The notes: generated by a model from the letters alone, not told the origin. DNA of 64,000 nucleotides from Trifolium pratense (GCF_020283565.1 NC_060064.1:14466337-14530336), one strand, 5' to 3'. Shown: positions 34,068 to 47,765, counted from the first letter of the stretch. Translations and numbers: made by a program.

Positions 34068-35494
34068 GTAAGAGTTTAGTTGTATACATATGGCTTTGAC
34101 ATAAAGATGTGTTATGTTATGGATCATGCATCTTAATTCATTTTTTCTATGCATATGATTCTTTATGAATAATGAATTTGCATGTTCTTTTTAGTAGTTT
34201 TTGTTATGAGTATTTATGTACTATTAGGAATTTGAGTATTAGGAGAGCTTTAGAATTTATGATTCCGCTGTATATCCGTCTTTTTCAAGAAGAGGAGTTG
34301 AATATATATGATTCTGGTGTACATCTCTTAGCTTGGCTATTATGTGAATTTTATGATAAGTCATTCACAATTATTGGCTCTGGATAAGTCTAAATTCGTC
34401 GTAGATTATGTCATTGAATTATTCTGTACGTTTTTTCTAGGCTTTGATCTGACTTTATGTGTTGAAACAATTAAGTTCGTTATAATATCAAGCGACGAGT
34501 TAAGTTTAATATTAATTCTTATTGTTTATTCTTCCCAAATTACAGAAAGAGGTAAATATATGAATGTTTGACTATGCCGGGTATTATAATCAATTGGGGG
34601 TTTATTTCCCTTAATACTATATTTTTCTTACAGATTCTTGTCCTGCATTTGTTTTATTAAGTTTGTATCATTCTTGAGAATCTAATCTGTGTATGTTTTA
34701 GTTTTGTGCAGTGGCCTAAATTGTGTCATTTCATATTGACGGAAAATCGTTGCAATGATCCATCGGGTGCGTCGAGTAATTCCCACTGTTAAATTGCTTA
34801 AATTTGGTCATTTCTAGTAAGACTAAATTGTGCCAGACTGAGTGTTTTGTGTGGTTGTTGGATGGCTTATGAATGCGTTGTGTGCTTTGGAGCCAGTGGC
34901 AGACTGAGGTTAACTACTTTCCATTTAATTCAGCTTTGGGATCTGTCATGTTCTTACTTGTCGTGTCCTGCTAGTCTTGGTGATTTTGTGTTTGTGCATG
35001 AGGAACATTAGAACTGAAGCATATAAGATTCTAAAGTATATCTTTTCTCCCTCCCCTTGAATGAGGAATTCTACACTGAATTTTACTTAAGCTGCTTTGG
35101 TGCTTTATTTGATCTTTCTGTGGTATAGGTGGGGGGCCTAAATTTTGTACCGTTTCACATAGAGGACCAGAATCTCCAATTGGCTGTGACTTGTGACATA
35201 TTTCGCATTATTGTTATGCCTTCATTTGGTGATCTCCAATTGGTTGTGACTTCTACTGTGTGGTAGTTCTTCATAGCATGGCTCCTCGAGATTTGATTAA
35301 TCTATCTCTATTTTATTCTATCTTTCTCATGATTGTATATTATATCTCATTGGTGGTTTTGGTTGCTTTTTTGTTTCTGACGTTTTCTGTTCTTGATTTC
35401 TTAAACCTAATAAGCTGCTTTCCATCTTGCTGGTTTCAATCTCAGAGTTTATTGTACCTTGAATAAGACTCAACGTTTTTTTGCAATGTTATAG
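34068..35494 (+). other. unidentified intronic-type DNA of unit 2
   Basis: Collinear with 27596-29018; only scattered substitutions and small indels separate them. No gene seen. Confidence 0.5.
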
Positions 35495-35637
35495 GTGATG
35501 CTGTAGTGGGTGGAGGGAAATCGGTGAAAGAGAACGGTGCAGCAGGTTAAGGAAGGAACCCGAAGATCACTTCTTGATATTGGAAATGTGGTCACTCTAA
35601 AAGGTGTTGAAGTCAAGCCAAATCACCCTGTCACAAG
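35495..35637 (+). pseudogene. CYCB1: CYCB1 exon 2, copy 2
   Basis: 143 nt: one extra C in 'gaacccgaag' shifts the frame within the destruction box, and TAA precedes it. Otherwise as copy 1; VTLKGVEVKPN is preserved in the shifted frame. Confidence 0.75.
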
Positions 35638-35646
35638 GTTCTTTTC

Positions 35647-35688
<42 letters not shown>

Positions 35689-35768
35689 TTCTCTCTAATT
35701 TTGTGATTTTTTCTCTGATTTTGAGATTCCATCTCTGATTCCCTATTTGATTTTGATGATTCTTTAAG

Positions 35769-35829
35769 TAGTTTTTGTGCACAACTACTTGGCAATGCAC
35801 AAGCAGCAGCAGTTAATGAGAATAACAAG
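35769..35829 (+). pseudogene. CYCB1: CYCB1 exon 3, copy 2
   Basis: 61 nt, same coding as copy 1 (SFCAQLLGNAQAAAVNENNK), with an exon-3 duplicate about 175 bp further on. Confidence 0.75.
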
Positions 35830-38800
35830 GTTCTCTTATATTATTTGTTGAATCTCTTTTTTTAATTGATTTAATTTAGTTTATGTTATTCATTGGTAGG
35901 TTAGTGATGATGACCCCCCTATTTGATTTTGATGATTCTTTTAGTTGTGTTTGTCACAACTACTTGCCAATGCTCAAGCAGAAGCAGTTAATTAGAATAA
36001 CAAGGTTCTCTTATATTATTTGTTGAATCTCTTTCTTTTAATTGATTTAATTTAATTTATGTTATTCATTGGTAGGTTAGTGATGATGATTGTTTTCTGA
36101 TTTTTGTATTGTTTTGAGTAAGATTTACACGGGTTTGGTATACCACAAAAGTTTCCTACTTTTTCAAACACTGAACCTTTTTTTTTTGAAACAAAACACT
36201 GAACCTTTTAATGACCGTCTTAATGTTCAGTTGGCTGTGTTACATATTTTTTCTAAGCTTTAATTTGGTGATCTGTACTCATATTTGAATTCTTCACATT
36301 TCATTATAGTTGTTTCAGCATCCACACTTGATTCCTTTGTGAAAGCTTATGGTGAGGTTATCATATTCTTCCAGTGCTGAAGTTTTTGTGAGTTTGTGTA
36401 ACGTTTTACTCCGTGGTTTAACATACAAAAATCTGGAGTAACTCTTCCCTTCCCAAGGTAAGTATTTTCGACAACTTGGTTAGGTGGTGTTTGTTACGAT
36501 GACCTGTTTCATTGGCCCACAAACTCCTCTGGTATTGAAGTAGGCTTAGTAGGCTTAAATTGTGACGTTTAATATTGAGCACACCATGATATTAAATTAA
36601 TAGTGAGGATATGATGTTGATCTATAGTTCATGATATTAAATTGATAGTGACGATATGATGTTGATCTATGGTTTTGATTTAACTCTTGATATGCTTTTC
36701 TCAGAATCAAACTTCTCTTGACTCTTCTTAGGTGTTGCAGAAGAGGATTTGGTTTTGATTTAAGTCTTGATATGCTTTTCTAAGAATCAAACTTCTCTTG
36801 ACTCTTCTTTTACCCATCAAGATTTTGTTTTGTATAATTTTTTGATATAATTCTTTGTTTGGTAATCCAGAGACGCGTTTATCCGTTTTGCAGCGGTCTA
36901 AGAGATTTTGATGTCTAGAATGCGTTCATAAAATGGACAAGAGCACAGAGCCAATAGTTTTCATTTGGTGATCTCTAGTAAATTCTTTTTGTTTCAATCT
37001 TTATTGATTCGGAGAGCATAAATTTCATGATTTGTTATTTATTCTTAGGTGTTGCTAGAGAGGATATGATTTTGATTTACGTCTGGATATGCTCTCAGAA
37101 TTCACACAATCAAACTTCTCTCGACTCTTCTTTTACTCATCAAGATTTTGTTTTGTATTATTTTTTGATATAATTCTTTGTTTGATAATCGAGAGATGTG
37201 TTTCTCTGTTTTGCAGTGGGCAATGAAGTTTCGATGGAATGCCTTGATAAAATGGACAAAGAAGATGGAGCGTAAAGTTTTAATTTGGTGATCTCTAGTA
37301 AATTCATTTTGTTTCCATGTAGTTTTTTTGATATATCTTGTCAAACTATTGAAAATAAAAGAATATCAAAATATCCGTTTATACATTTGCAGGTAGCTGA
37401 TTTCTGGATATCTGGAACAATTTGATATTATAATAAAAACGATGATAGCTTCAGATGCATAATCAAATTTCTTTGACCAATCCTTCTTTCTGATTTTTAT
37501 TTTTGGGCTTTGATTACTTTACACTCAAATTGAACCGTGAACTTGTTTTTCTGCAGCATGGTTTATCAAAATAAAAATAATGTTGATCTTTCATCAAGGT
37601 ATGGAGACCTCAAGTTTTGATTTGCTTCTCTCTTTTTTAATTATTTTAGTTTTCAATAACTCCATCGCTTTTGAATGCATATTTTCTTGATATTTTATTT
37701 CCTTCGATGTTGCAGGGAGGTAATTTGTGAACACTGATTCCTTCTGTTACTGGTTCTATCTTTCTGTTGTTTGATCTTCATGTTTTGTATTCTTATTCTT
37801 TTCTGGTTTTTTGATTTTGTTCTGGCTTAGACCGCCATACATGTGAATTGAAATATGACACGCTGTTTTCTGCAGTGTAGTTTGTTTTGAAACAATAACA
37901 TTCTAAGTAACATCAAGCCTCATGTTTATTTTGCTACCATGTACTTGGGTTGTGAACTATTTTTATTTTCATTTCTATGCTTATTGTCTAGTCGATTTAC
38001 TTCTTTGTTCTATGTTTGACTTTTTTATCTGAATTCTGACAGTGCCAAAGTTTACACGATTCTATGTTTGTCTGATGATTTGGTCGTCGGAAAAGGTTTT
38101 ATATTATCTTCTTTTATTGGTTTGAGTGGTTTCAATTGTTATTAATGATTTAGATGATGATTGATACAGATGATACTCCTAAAAAGATATCCTTTTGGTT
38201 ACAGTGGTCCGGGACTCCTCTGTTGTTAGGAGGAAGCCAAAATTGCGTCACACATCATGTGCAGGCTTTAATTGGGTTATCTCTTCTAAGACTCTTTACA
38301 TTTCAGTCTACGTTGGATACTTAGCTTTTACTTTTGTCAGTTTCATTTAGTTTTCTGTGTGGGTGAAACAGGAGATAAATGTGTGGGGTGCCCGTGGAAC
38401 CTGAGGCAGACAAGGGTTCTCATACTTTTTTTGTGGTTTAGGAATTTCGGTATTACATTTTCAAAACAACGCAGGCAGTTACTACACGAACGAGTAGCTA
38501 ATCTATGGCCTCCAGGTCAGTATTAATTTTGTTGGCAAAACTAAATTTCAAACGACGCACAATACCTAGGGTTTACTTCTTTTTTTGTTTTTTTCCAATC
38601 TGAAATTGTGAGCTTTCGTGATTTGGTTTGTGTGACCCAACTTTTGGTTTTATGGTATTGAATTAAGAAATTGTGGTAAGAAATATGTGTACATTCCTTT
38701 CATTCTTCCTGTATGGTCTTCTTTTATTGTTAAGAAAAATAAGATATTTTGCATAATCTGGTTGGGTAGGAAAATCTAGAGCCAACATAAATGCATGCCA

Positions 38801-39067
38801 GAGATTGTTTAATCATTAGTCGCGCAGTCTTCTAGGTGGTTTTGCCAAAAAATAAAATAAATGATGATGCTACCGGTTCTTCAAAAATCGTATTTTTAAT
38901 TGGTTAAATGTGTGTGCACCATACTCAACTGATTACCCCAAGGGGGACATGGCAGCATCACATAGCAGAATTTCAGTGATGACAAATAGGAATTTTTTGC
39001 AGTACTAAACATGTCCAATTTCTTCAAAATTCCTTGGTCTATTTTGCTGACACATGGCTTTTTTGTC
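35830..39067 (+). other. unidentified middle of unit 2
   Basis: Collinear with 29347-32588: the internal 320-bp duplication (about 36710-37350), the exon-like pieces and the 'tttggtgatct' words are all present. NDX exons are cut off by the break at 39067. Confidence 0.45.
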
Positions 39068-39096
39068 TATTTTGATGACATGGCTTTTTTTCTTCA

Positions 39097-41517
39097 AAAT
39101 CACCCTGTCACAAGGTTCTTTTCCTATCTCTCTCTCACATTCTCTCTGATTTTGTGATTTTTTCTCTGATTTTGAGATTCCATCTCTGATTCCCTATTTG
39201 ATTTTGATGATTCTTTTAGTAGTTTTTGTGCACAACTACTTGGCAATGCACAAGCAGCAGCAGTTAATGAGAATAACAAGGTTCTCTTATATTATTTGTT
39301 GAATCTCTTTTTTTAATTGATTTAATTTAGTTTATGTTATTCATTGGTAGGTTAGTGATGATGACCCCCCTATTTGATTTTGATGATTCTTTTAGTTGTG
39401 TTTGTCACAACTACTTGCCGATGCTCAAGCAGAAGCAGTTAATTAGAATAACAAGGTTCTCTTATATTATTTGTTGAATCTCTTTCTTTTAATTGATTTA
39501 ATTTAATTTATGTTATTCATTGGTAGGTTAGTGATGATGATTGTTTTCTGATTTTTGTATTGTTTTGAGTAAGATTTACACGGGTTTGGTATACCACAAA
39601 AGTTTCCTACTTTTTCAAACACTGAACCTTTTTTTTTTTGAAACAAAACACTGAACCTTTTAATGACCGTCTTAATGTTCAGTTGGCTGTGTTACATATT
39701 TTTTCTAAGCTTTAATTTGGTGATCTGTACTCATATTTGAATTCTTCACATTTCATTATAGTTGTTTCAGCATCCACACTTGATTCCTTTGTGAAAGCTT
39801 ATGGTGAGGTTATCATATTCTTCCAGTGCTGAAGTTTTTGTGAGTTTGTGTAACGTTTTACTCCGTGGTTTAACATACAAAAATCTGGAGTAACTCTTCC
39901 CTTCCCAAGGTAAGTATTTTCGACAACTTGGTTAGGTGGTGTTTGTTACGATGACCTGTTTCATTGGCCCACAAACTCCTCTGGTATTGAAGTAGGCTTA
40001 GTAGGCTTAAATTGTGACGTTTAATATTGAGCACACCATGATATTAAATTAATAGTGAGGATATGATGTTGATATATAGTTCATGATATTAAATTGATAG
40101 TGACGATATGATGTTGATCTATGGTTTTGATTTAACTCTTGATATGCTTTTCTCAGAATCAAACTTCTCTCGACTCTTCTTAGGTGTTGCAGAAGAGGAT
40201 TTGGTTTTGATTTAAGTCTTGATATGCTTTTCTAAGAATCAAACTTCTCTTGACTCTTCTTTTACCCATCAAGATTTTGTTTTGTATAATTTTTTTGATA
40301 TAATTCTTTGTTTGGTAATCCAGAGACGCGTTTATCCGTTTTGCAGCGGGCTAAGAGATTTTGATGTTTAGAATGCGTTCATAAAATGGACAAGAGCACA
40401 GAGCCAATAGTTTTCATTTGGTGATCTCTAGTAAATTCTTTTTGTTTCTATCTTTATTGATTCGGAGAGCATAAATTTCATGATTTGTTATTTATTCTTA
40501 GGTGTTGCTAGAGAGGATATGATTTTGATTTACGTCTGGATATGCTCTCAGAATTCACACAATCAAACTTCTCTCGACTCTTCTTTACTCATCAAGATTT
40601 TGTTTTGTATTATTTTTTGATATAATTCTTTGTTTGATAATCGAGAGATGTGTTTCTCTGTTTTGCAGTGGGCAATGAAGTTTCGTTGGAATGCCTTAAT
40701 AAAATGGACAAAGAACATGGAGCGTAAGTTTTAATTTGGTGATCTCTAGTAAATTCATTTTGTTTCCATATAGTTTTTTTGATATATCTTGTCAAACTAT
40801 TGAAAATAAAAGAATATCAAAATATCCGTTTATACATTGCAGGGAGCTGATTTCTGGAACAATTTAATATCATCTTAATAAAAACGATGATAGCTACAGA
40901 TGCATAATCAAATTTCTTTGATCATTCATTCTTTTCGATTTTTATTTTTGGGCTTTGATTACATTACACTCAAATTGAACCGTAAACTTGTTTTTCTGCA
41001 GCATGGTTTCTCAAAATCAAAAAAATGTTGAGCTTTCATCAAGGCATGGAGACCTCAAGTTTTGATTTGCTTCTCTCTTTTTTAATTATTTTAGTTTTCA
41101 ATAACTCCATCGCTTTTGAATGCATATTTTCTTGATATTTTATTTCCTTCGATGTTGCAGGGAGGTGTGAACACTGATTCCTTCTGTTACTGGTTCTATC
41201 TTTCTGTTGTTTGATCTTCATGTTTTGTATTCTTATTCTTTTCTGGTCTTTTGATTTTGTTCTGGCTTAGACCGCCATACATGTGAATTATGACACGCTG
41301 TTTTCTGCAGTGTAGTTTGATTTGAAACAATAACATTCTAAGTAGCATCAAGCCTCAGGTTTATTTTGCTACCATGTACTTGGGTTGTGAACTATTTTTC
41401 TTTTCATTTCTATTCTTATTGTCTTGTCGATTTACTTCTTTGTTCTATGTTTGACTTTTTTAATCAGAATTCTGACAATGCAAAAGTTTACACGATTCTA
41501 TGTTTGTCTGATGATTT
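39097..41517 (+). repeat. partial repeat copy 3
   Basis: Homologous to about 35624-38070 of unit 2. It begins inside CYCB1 exon 2 (last 18 nt, to 39114) and ends in 'gtctgatgatttggt'. There it joins copy 4 at the shared word 'tttggtgatct', a microhomology junction. It lacks the (TC)n run of units 1 and 2. Confidence 0.8.
39220..39280 (+). pseudogene. CYCB1: CYCB1 exon 3, copy 3
   Basis: 61 nt, coding as copy 1. It follows only the last 18 nt of exon 2. Confidence 0.75.
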
Positions 41518-41784
41518 GGTGATCTCCAATTGGTTGTGACTTCTACTCTGTGGTAGTTCTTCATAGCATGGCTCCTCGAGATTTGATTATTCTATCTCTA
41601 TTTTATTCTATCTTTCTCATGATTGTATATTATATCTCATTGGTGGTTTTGGTTGCTTTTTTGTTTCGGATGTTTTCTGTTCTTGATTTCTTAAACCTAA
41701 TAAGCTGCTTTCCATCTTGCTGGTTTCATTCCCAGAGTTTATTGTACATTGAATAAGACTCAAAGTTTTTTTGCAATGTTATAG

Positions 41785-41926
41785 GTGATGCTGTAGTGGG
41801 GGGAGGGAAATCGGTGAAAGAGAACGGTGCAGCAGGTTAAGGAAGGAATCGAAGATCACTTCTTGATATTGGAAATGTGGTCACTCTAAAAGGTGTTGAA
41901 GTCAAGCCAAATCGCCCTGTCACAAG
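41785..41926 (+). pseudogene. CYCB1: CYCB1 exon 2, copy 4
   Basis: 142 nt with intact length. TAA stands where copy 5 has GAA; then RRSLLDIGN (D-box pattern) and VTLKGVEVKPNRPVT. It would be open but for the TAA (and Ala to Ser in the D-box). Confidence 0.78.
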
Positions 41927-42063
41927 GTTCTTTTCCTATCTCTCTCTCACATTCTCTCTGATTTTGTGATTTTTTCTCTGATTTTGAGATTCCATCTCTG
42001 ATTCCCTATTTGATTTTGAGATTCCATCTCTGATTCCCTATTTGATTTTCATGATTCTTTTAG

Positions 42064-42124
42064 TAGTTTTTGTGCACAACTACTTGGCAATGCTCAAGCA
42101 GCAGCAGTTAATGAGAATAACAAG
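42064..42124 (+). pseudogene. CYCB1: CYCB1 exon 3, copy 4
   Basis: 61 nt encoding SFCAQLLGNAQAAAVNENNK. The preceding intron has an extra 'gattttgagattccatctctgattccctattt' unit (41980-42050); copy 6 has more of them. A diverged exon-3 duplicate follows at about 42240-42296. Confidence 0.72.
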
Positions 42125-45030
42125 GTTCTCTTATATTATTTGTTGAATCTCTTTTTTTAATTGATTTAATTTAGTTTATGTTATTCATTGGTACGTTAGT
42201 GATGATGACCCCCCTATTTGATTTTGATGATTCTTTTAGTTGTGTTTGTCACAACTACTTTACAATGCTCAAGCAGCAACAGTTAATGAGAATAACATGG
42301 CTCTCTTATATTATTTGTTGAATCTCTTTCTTTTAATTGATTTAATTTAGTTTATGTTATTCATAGGTAGGTTAGTGATGATGATTGTTTTCTGATTTTT
42401 GTATTGTTTTGTGTAAGATTTACACGGGTTTGGTAAACCACAAAAGTTTCCTACTTTTTCAAACACTGAACCTTTTTTTTTTTTTAAACAAAACACTGAA
42501 CCTTTTTAATGACCGTCTTAAGTGTCTTATGTGGACGAATCAACCTTACACGTGAACCATAATGTTCAGTTGGCTGTGTTACATATTTTTTCTAAGCTTT
42601 AATTTGGTGATCTGTACTCATATTTGAATTCTTCACATTTCATTAGAGTTTTTTCAGCATCCACACTTGATTCCTTTGTGAAAGCTTATGGTGACGTTAT
42701 CATATTCTTCCGGTGCTGAAGTTTTTGTGAGTTTGTGTAACGTTTTACTCCGTGGTTTAACATACAAAAATCTGGAGTAACTCTTCGCTTCCCAAGGTAA
42801 GTATTTTCGACAACTTGGTTAGGTGGTTTTTGTTATGATGATTTTTTTCAATGGCCCACAAACTCCTCTGGTATTGAAGTAGGCTTAGTAGGCTTAAATT
42901 GTGACGTTTCATATTGAGCACACCATGATATTAAACTGATAGTGAGGATATGATGTTGATCTATGGTTTTGATTTATGTCTTGATATGATTTTCTCAGAA
43001 TCAAACTTCTCTTGACTCTTCTTAGGTGTTGCAGAAGAGGATTTGGTTTTGATTTAAGTCTTGATATGCTTTTCTAAGAATCAAACTTCTCTTGACTCTT
43101 CTTTTACCCATCAAGATTTTGTTTTGAATAATTTTTTGATATAATTCTTTGTTTGGTTATCCAGAGACGCGTTTATCCGTTTTGCAGCGGGCTAAGAGAT
43201 TTTGATGTCTAGCATGCGTTCATAAAATGGACAAGAGCACAGAGCCAATAGTTTTCATTTGGTGATCTCTAGTAAGTTCTTTTTGTTTCAATCTTTATCA
43301 ATTCAGAGAGCATAAATTTCATGATTTGTTATTTATTCTTCGGTGTTGCTGGAGAGGATATGATTTTGATTTACGTCTGGATATGCTCTCAGAATTCACA
43401 CAATCAAACTTCTCTCGACTCTTCTTTTACTCATCAAGATTTTGTTTTGTATTATTTTTTGATATAATTCTTTGTTTGATAATCGAGAGATGTGTTTCTC
43501 CGTTTTGCAGTGGGCAAAGAACATGGAGCGTAAAGTTTTAATTTGGTGATCTCTAGTAAATTCATTTTGTTTCCATATAGTTTTTTTGATATATCTTGTC
43601 AAACTATTGAAAATAAAAGAATATCAAAATATCCGTTTATACATTGCAGGGAGCTGATTTCTGGATATCTGGAACAATTTGATATTATAATAAAAACGAT
43701 GATAGCTACAGATGCATAATCAAATTTCTTTGATCATTCGTTCTTTCTGATTTTTATTTTTGGGCTTTGATTACATTACACTCAAATTGAACCGTGAACT
43801 TGTTTTTCTGCAGCATGGTTTATCAAAATAAAAAAAATGTCGATCTTTCATCAAGGCATGGAGACCTCAAGTTTTGATTTGCTTCTCTCTTTTTTAATTA
43901 TTTTAGTTTTCAATAACTCCATCGCTTTTGAATGCATATTTTCTTGATATTTTATTTCCTTTGATGTTGCAGGGAGGTAATTTGTGAACACTGATTCCTT
44001 CTGTTACTGGTTCTATCTTTCTGTTGTTTGATCTTCATGTTTTGTATTCTTATTCTTTTCTGGTCTATTGATTTTGTTCTTGCTTAGACCGCCATACATG
44101 TGAATTGAAATATGACACGCTGTTTTCTGCAGTGTAGTTTGTTTTGAAACAATAACATTCCAAGTAGCATCAAGCCTCAGGTTTATTTTGCTACCACGTA
44201 CTTTTTATTTTCATTTCTATTCTTATTGTCTAGTCGATTTACTTCTTTGTTCTATGTTTGGCTTTTTTTATCAGAATTCTGACAGTGCAAAAGTTTACAC
44301 GATTCTATGTTTGTCTGATGATTTGGTCGTCGGAAAAGGTTTTATATTATCTTCTTTTATTGGTTTGAGTGGTTTCAATTGTTATTAATGATTTAGATGA
44401 TGATTGATACAGATGATACTCCTAAAAAGATATCCTTTTGGTTACAGTGGTCCGGGACTCTTCTGTGTTAGGAGGAAGCCAAAATTGTGTCACCCATCAT
44501 GTGCAGGCTTTAATTGGGTTATCTCTTCTAAGACTCTATACATTTCAGTCTACGTTGGATACTTAGCATCTACTTTTGTCAGTTTCATTTAGTTTTCTGT
44601 GTGGGTGAAACAGGAGATAAATGTGTGGGGTGCCCGTGGAACATTTTCAAAACAACGCATGCAGATACTTTTTTTGTGCTTTAGGAATTTCGGTATTACA
44701 TTTTCAAAACAACGCATGCAGATACTGCACGAACGAGTAGCTAATCTATGGCCTCCAGGTCAGTATTAATTTTGTTAGCAACCAAATTTCAAACGACGTA
44801 CAATACCTAGGGTTTACTTCTTTTCGTTTTTTTTCCAATTTGAAATTGTGAGCTTTCCTGATTTGGTTTGTGTGACCTAACTTTTGGTTTTATGGTATTG
44901 AATTAAGAAATTGTGGTAAGAAATATGTGTACATTCCTTTCATTCTTCCTGTATGGTCTTCTTTTATTGTGAAGAAAAATAAGATATTTTACATAATCTG
45001 CTTGGGTAGGAAAATCTAGAGCCAACATAA

Positions 45031-45566
45031 TCTGAAATTGTGAACCTGTTTTTCTGCAGCATGGTTTTTCAAAATAAAAAAAAAATGTTAATCTTTCATT
45101 AAGGCATGGATACCGAGTTTTGATTTGCTTCTTTCTTTTTTAAATATTTTAGTTTTCAATAACTCCATCGCTTTTGAATGCATATTTTCTTGATATTTTA
45201 TTTCCTTCGATGTTGCAGGAAGGTAATTTGTGAACACTGATTCCTTCTGTTACTAGTTCTATCTTTCTTTTGTTTGATATTCATGTTTTGTATTCTTATT
45301 CTTTTCTGGTCTTTTGATTTTGTTCTGGCTTAGACCGCCATACATGTGAATTGAAATATTACACGCTGTTTTTTGCAATGTAGTTTGTTTTGAAGCAATA
45401 ACATTCTAAGTAGCATCAAGCCTCAGGTTTATTTTGCTACCATGTACTTGGGTTGTGAACTATTTTTATTTTCATTTCTATTCTTATTGTCTAGTCGACT
45501 TACTTCTTTGTTCTATGTTTGGCTTTTTTTTATCTGAATTCTGACAGTGCAAAAGTTTACATGATT
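45031..45566 (+). repeat. short repeat piece 5 before myosin copy A
   Basis: Repeats the segment that starts 'gtgaacctgtttttctgcagcatggttt' (compare 43797-44320) and ends at 'gacagtgcaaaagtttacatgattc'. Beyond that the sequence departs from the other copies and enters the myosin-bearing block. Confidence 0.7.
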
Positions 45567-47379
45567 CTTTAGGAGTTGGGATAACTTGGTGGTCCTCTCT
45601 TTGTAATGTTGGTTTAGAGAATTATGCAACTATTCTTTCTTTCTTCTTGTTTATTATTTTACAACCTATTTTTCACGGCGTAATCGTTCTGTAAATGTAT
45701 CATGTGGTGTTGGCAGAGCAAGTTTTACATGGGTTTGGTGTATTACAAAAGTCGTCATCTTTCTCAATCACACTTCACCTTTTCAATTTGCCGTCTAAAA
45801 GGGTTTTATTTGTTTCCGAATAATCTTTCGTTGATACATGTAATGGCAAAGATAAAGATATAAGTCTGGATGGAAATTTGGTCAACTCTTCTAAGAATCT
45901 TTACATTTTAGTCTTTTTTTGATATTCAATATATACTTTTGATAGTTCCTTTGAGTTTTCTTTGTGGGTGTTACAGGGGAGAGAGCCTGTAAATGTATGG
46001 TTTACTGTGGAAGCCATGGCAGCCAGAGGTTCAAATACTTAGCTTGGGATTTTGGACAGTGTCAGCGATTACTGTGTATATGTATCAGTAATGTAAGTAT
46101 GAGTGAAGCAAGGATGAGGAATTCCTGGCAACTTAGTTTGGCACAAGAATTTGCCATTGGGTGTTGTTGATTGATGTGCTTTCATTTTGGTTATCTCTAC
46201 TTTGACTATGAATTTTTCACGTTTCTTTGTATTTTTTGAGGATCTGGTTTTTTTTCTGCAGTATGGTTTGTCAAAATAAAAAAAATGTTGATCTTTCATC
46301 AAGGCGTAGAGACCTCAAGTTTTGATTTGCTTCTCTCTTTTGAAAATATTTTAGTTTTCAATAACTCCAATGCTTTCAAATGCATATTTTCTTGATATTA
46401 TATTTCCTTTGATGTTGCAGGAAGGTAATTTGTGAACACTGATTCCTTCTGGTTCTAGGTCTATCTTTCTTTTGTTTGATCTTCATGTTTTGCAAGAGAG
46501 CATATATTTCTTGATTTGTTATTTCCTCTTTGGTTTTGCAAGAGAGGTAATCGATAAACACAATTCCTTTTGGTTCTATCTTCCTCTTGTTTGATTACAT
46601 TGGCTCCTGATGTTGTGGTCAGATTTGGTTCTTCTGGCTGGTTTCGATCTTGGAATTTTCTGTTCATATTTTAATGATCTGCAGCTACTAATGAATCGTT
46701 TGGGTTTTTAATTGATTGCTCTTCCAATTCTCGTTTGATCACGTGCACTTTTTGATATAATTTGTCATTTGAAAAACACAGACTGACACACCTGTGAAAA
46801 AGTTTGGCACAGAGGCTGATAGCAAATTAAGGAGATCATATATTGTGAACGTCAACATGTGTGTGCTTAAATTTTACATCTAATACATCTGCACTATTGT
46901 TTCTTCTCCAACAAAGTTTAAAATCCGGTGGTTCAAATGACGCAACCCCAGTTATAAAACCACCAAATCCGACATCCCTCTTTAGCAGAATGACTATAGT
47001 AATAGTAATCTTGCAGTGTTTGTAATCTACTCTCCTTTTGACATTTAAAAGATTTCATATTTATTTGTTACCTTACCTGAATTGCAGGGTTTTCGGTCAT
47101 CTCCTTCTGCCAACCTTCCTACCCCATCGGAGGTTGTACGCAAAGTAGAGGCTAAGTATCCTGATTTGGTTTTCAAGCAACAGCTCACAGCCTATGTGGA
47201 GAAAATATATGGTATCTTGCGGGACAACTTGAAGAAAGAGTTGGCATCATTTATTTCGTTATGTATCCAGGTATTTTGAATACAATTGTTTAAGTGAATC
47301 TGAATGGAATAAGTAAAGTTGAATGTCTTATTATAATCCTCAGTTCTCATATCTTCTCTATATATTTTTTTTTGTTGAT

Positions 47380-47765
47380 TCTAGAAATTTCTAAGAGGAC
47401 TCTGGTCCTCCGATGTGTTTCCTATCTTTTCCCCGGATGGTCATAAGATTCTAGAGGTGGTAAAGTTGAAATCCAGGAGTTGGTTAAGTGCTAAGTGGAC
47501 TGGTTTCAGATTTCCGATTTCTTTGTCGTTTACTAATCCCATAGGATGCTTGGTTTTTTTATATTTTTTATTTGTATAGCAATTACATGCAGAATTATGT
47601 TGTATATAGTTGTTAGGTCCCTAGTACTGTTATATGTGTGTTTTGGTAGGTGTGCTATTCTAGTTTTTCATTGTATCCGACTGGTTTGCATTCTCTTCTT
47701 GTAATTGTCTTCTAAGTTTTGACACTTGTTCTAAAATTGTGTTTCAAATAAAGTTTTTAGCATAT
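47380..47765 (+). mobile_element. possible short LINE tail in a myosin intron
   Basis: Between the second and third myosin exons, a piece reads FPIFSPDGHKILEVVKLKS then WLSAKWTGFRFP and SFTNPIGCL. This resembles the end of a plant LINE protein (KL.SW.WL.AK..GF..S...W..NP..CL), followed by a T-rich tail. A second copy is at 62068-62425. Short and without A-tail or flanking repeats. Confidence 0.3.

Larger units (their letters stand above)
33354..39067 (+). repeat. tandem repeat unit 2
   Basis: Second copy of the block 26917-33353. It breaks at 39067, just before the NDX ATG equivalent, inside 'gacacatggcttttttgtct'. A scrambled 30-bp joint (39068-39096, itself repeating 'tctattttg.tgacatggctttttt') leads into the next copy. 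Confidence 0.85.
41518..45030 (+). repeat. partial repeat copy 4
   Basis: Homologous to about 35232-38790 of unit 2 but more diverged than units 1 and 2 are from each other. Differences include a deletion that shortens the WAMKFRWNAL exon-like piece at 43511 and a short local repeat near 44640-44720. It ends in 'gagccaacataatctgaaattg', where it jumps back about 1.2 kb. Confidence 0.75.
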
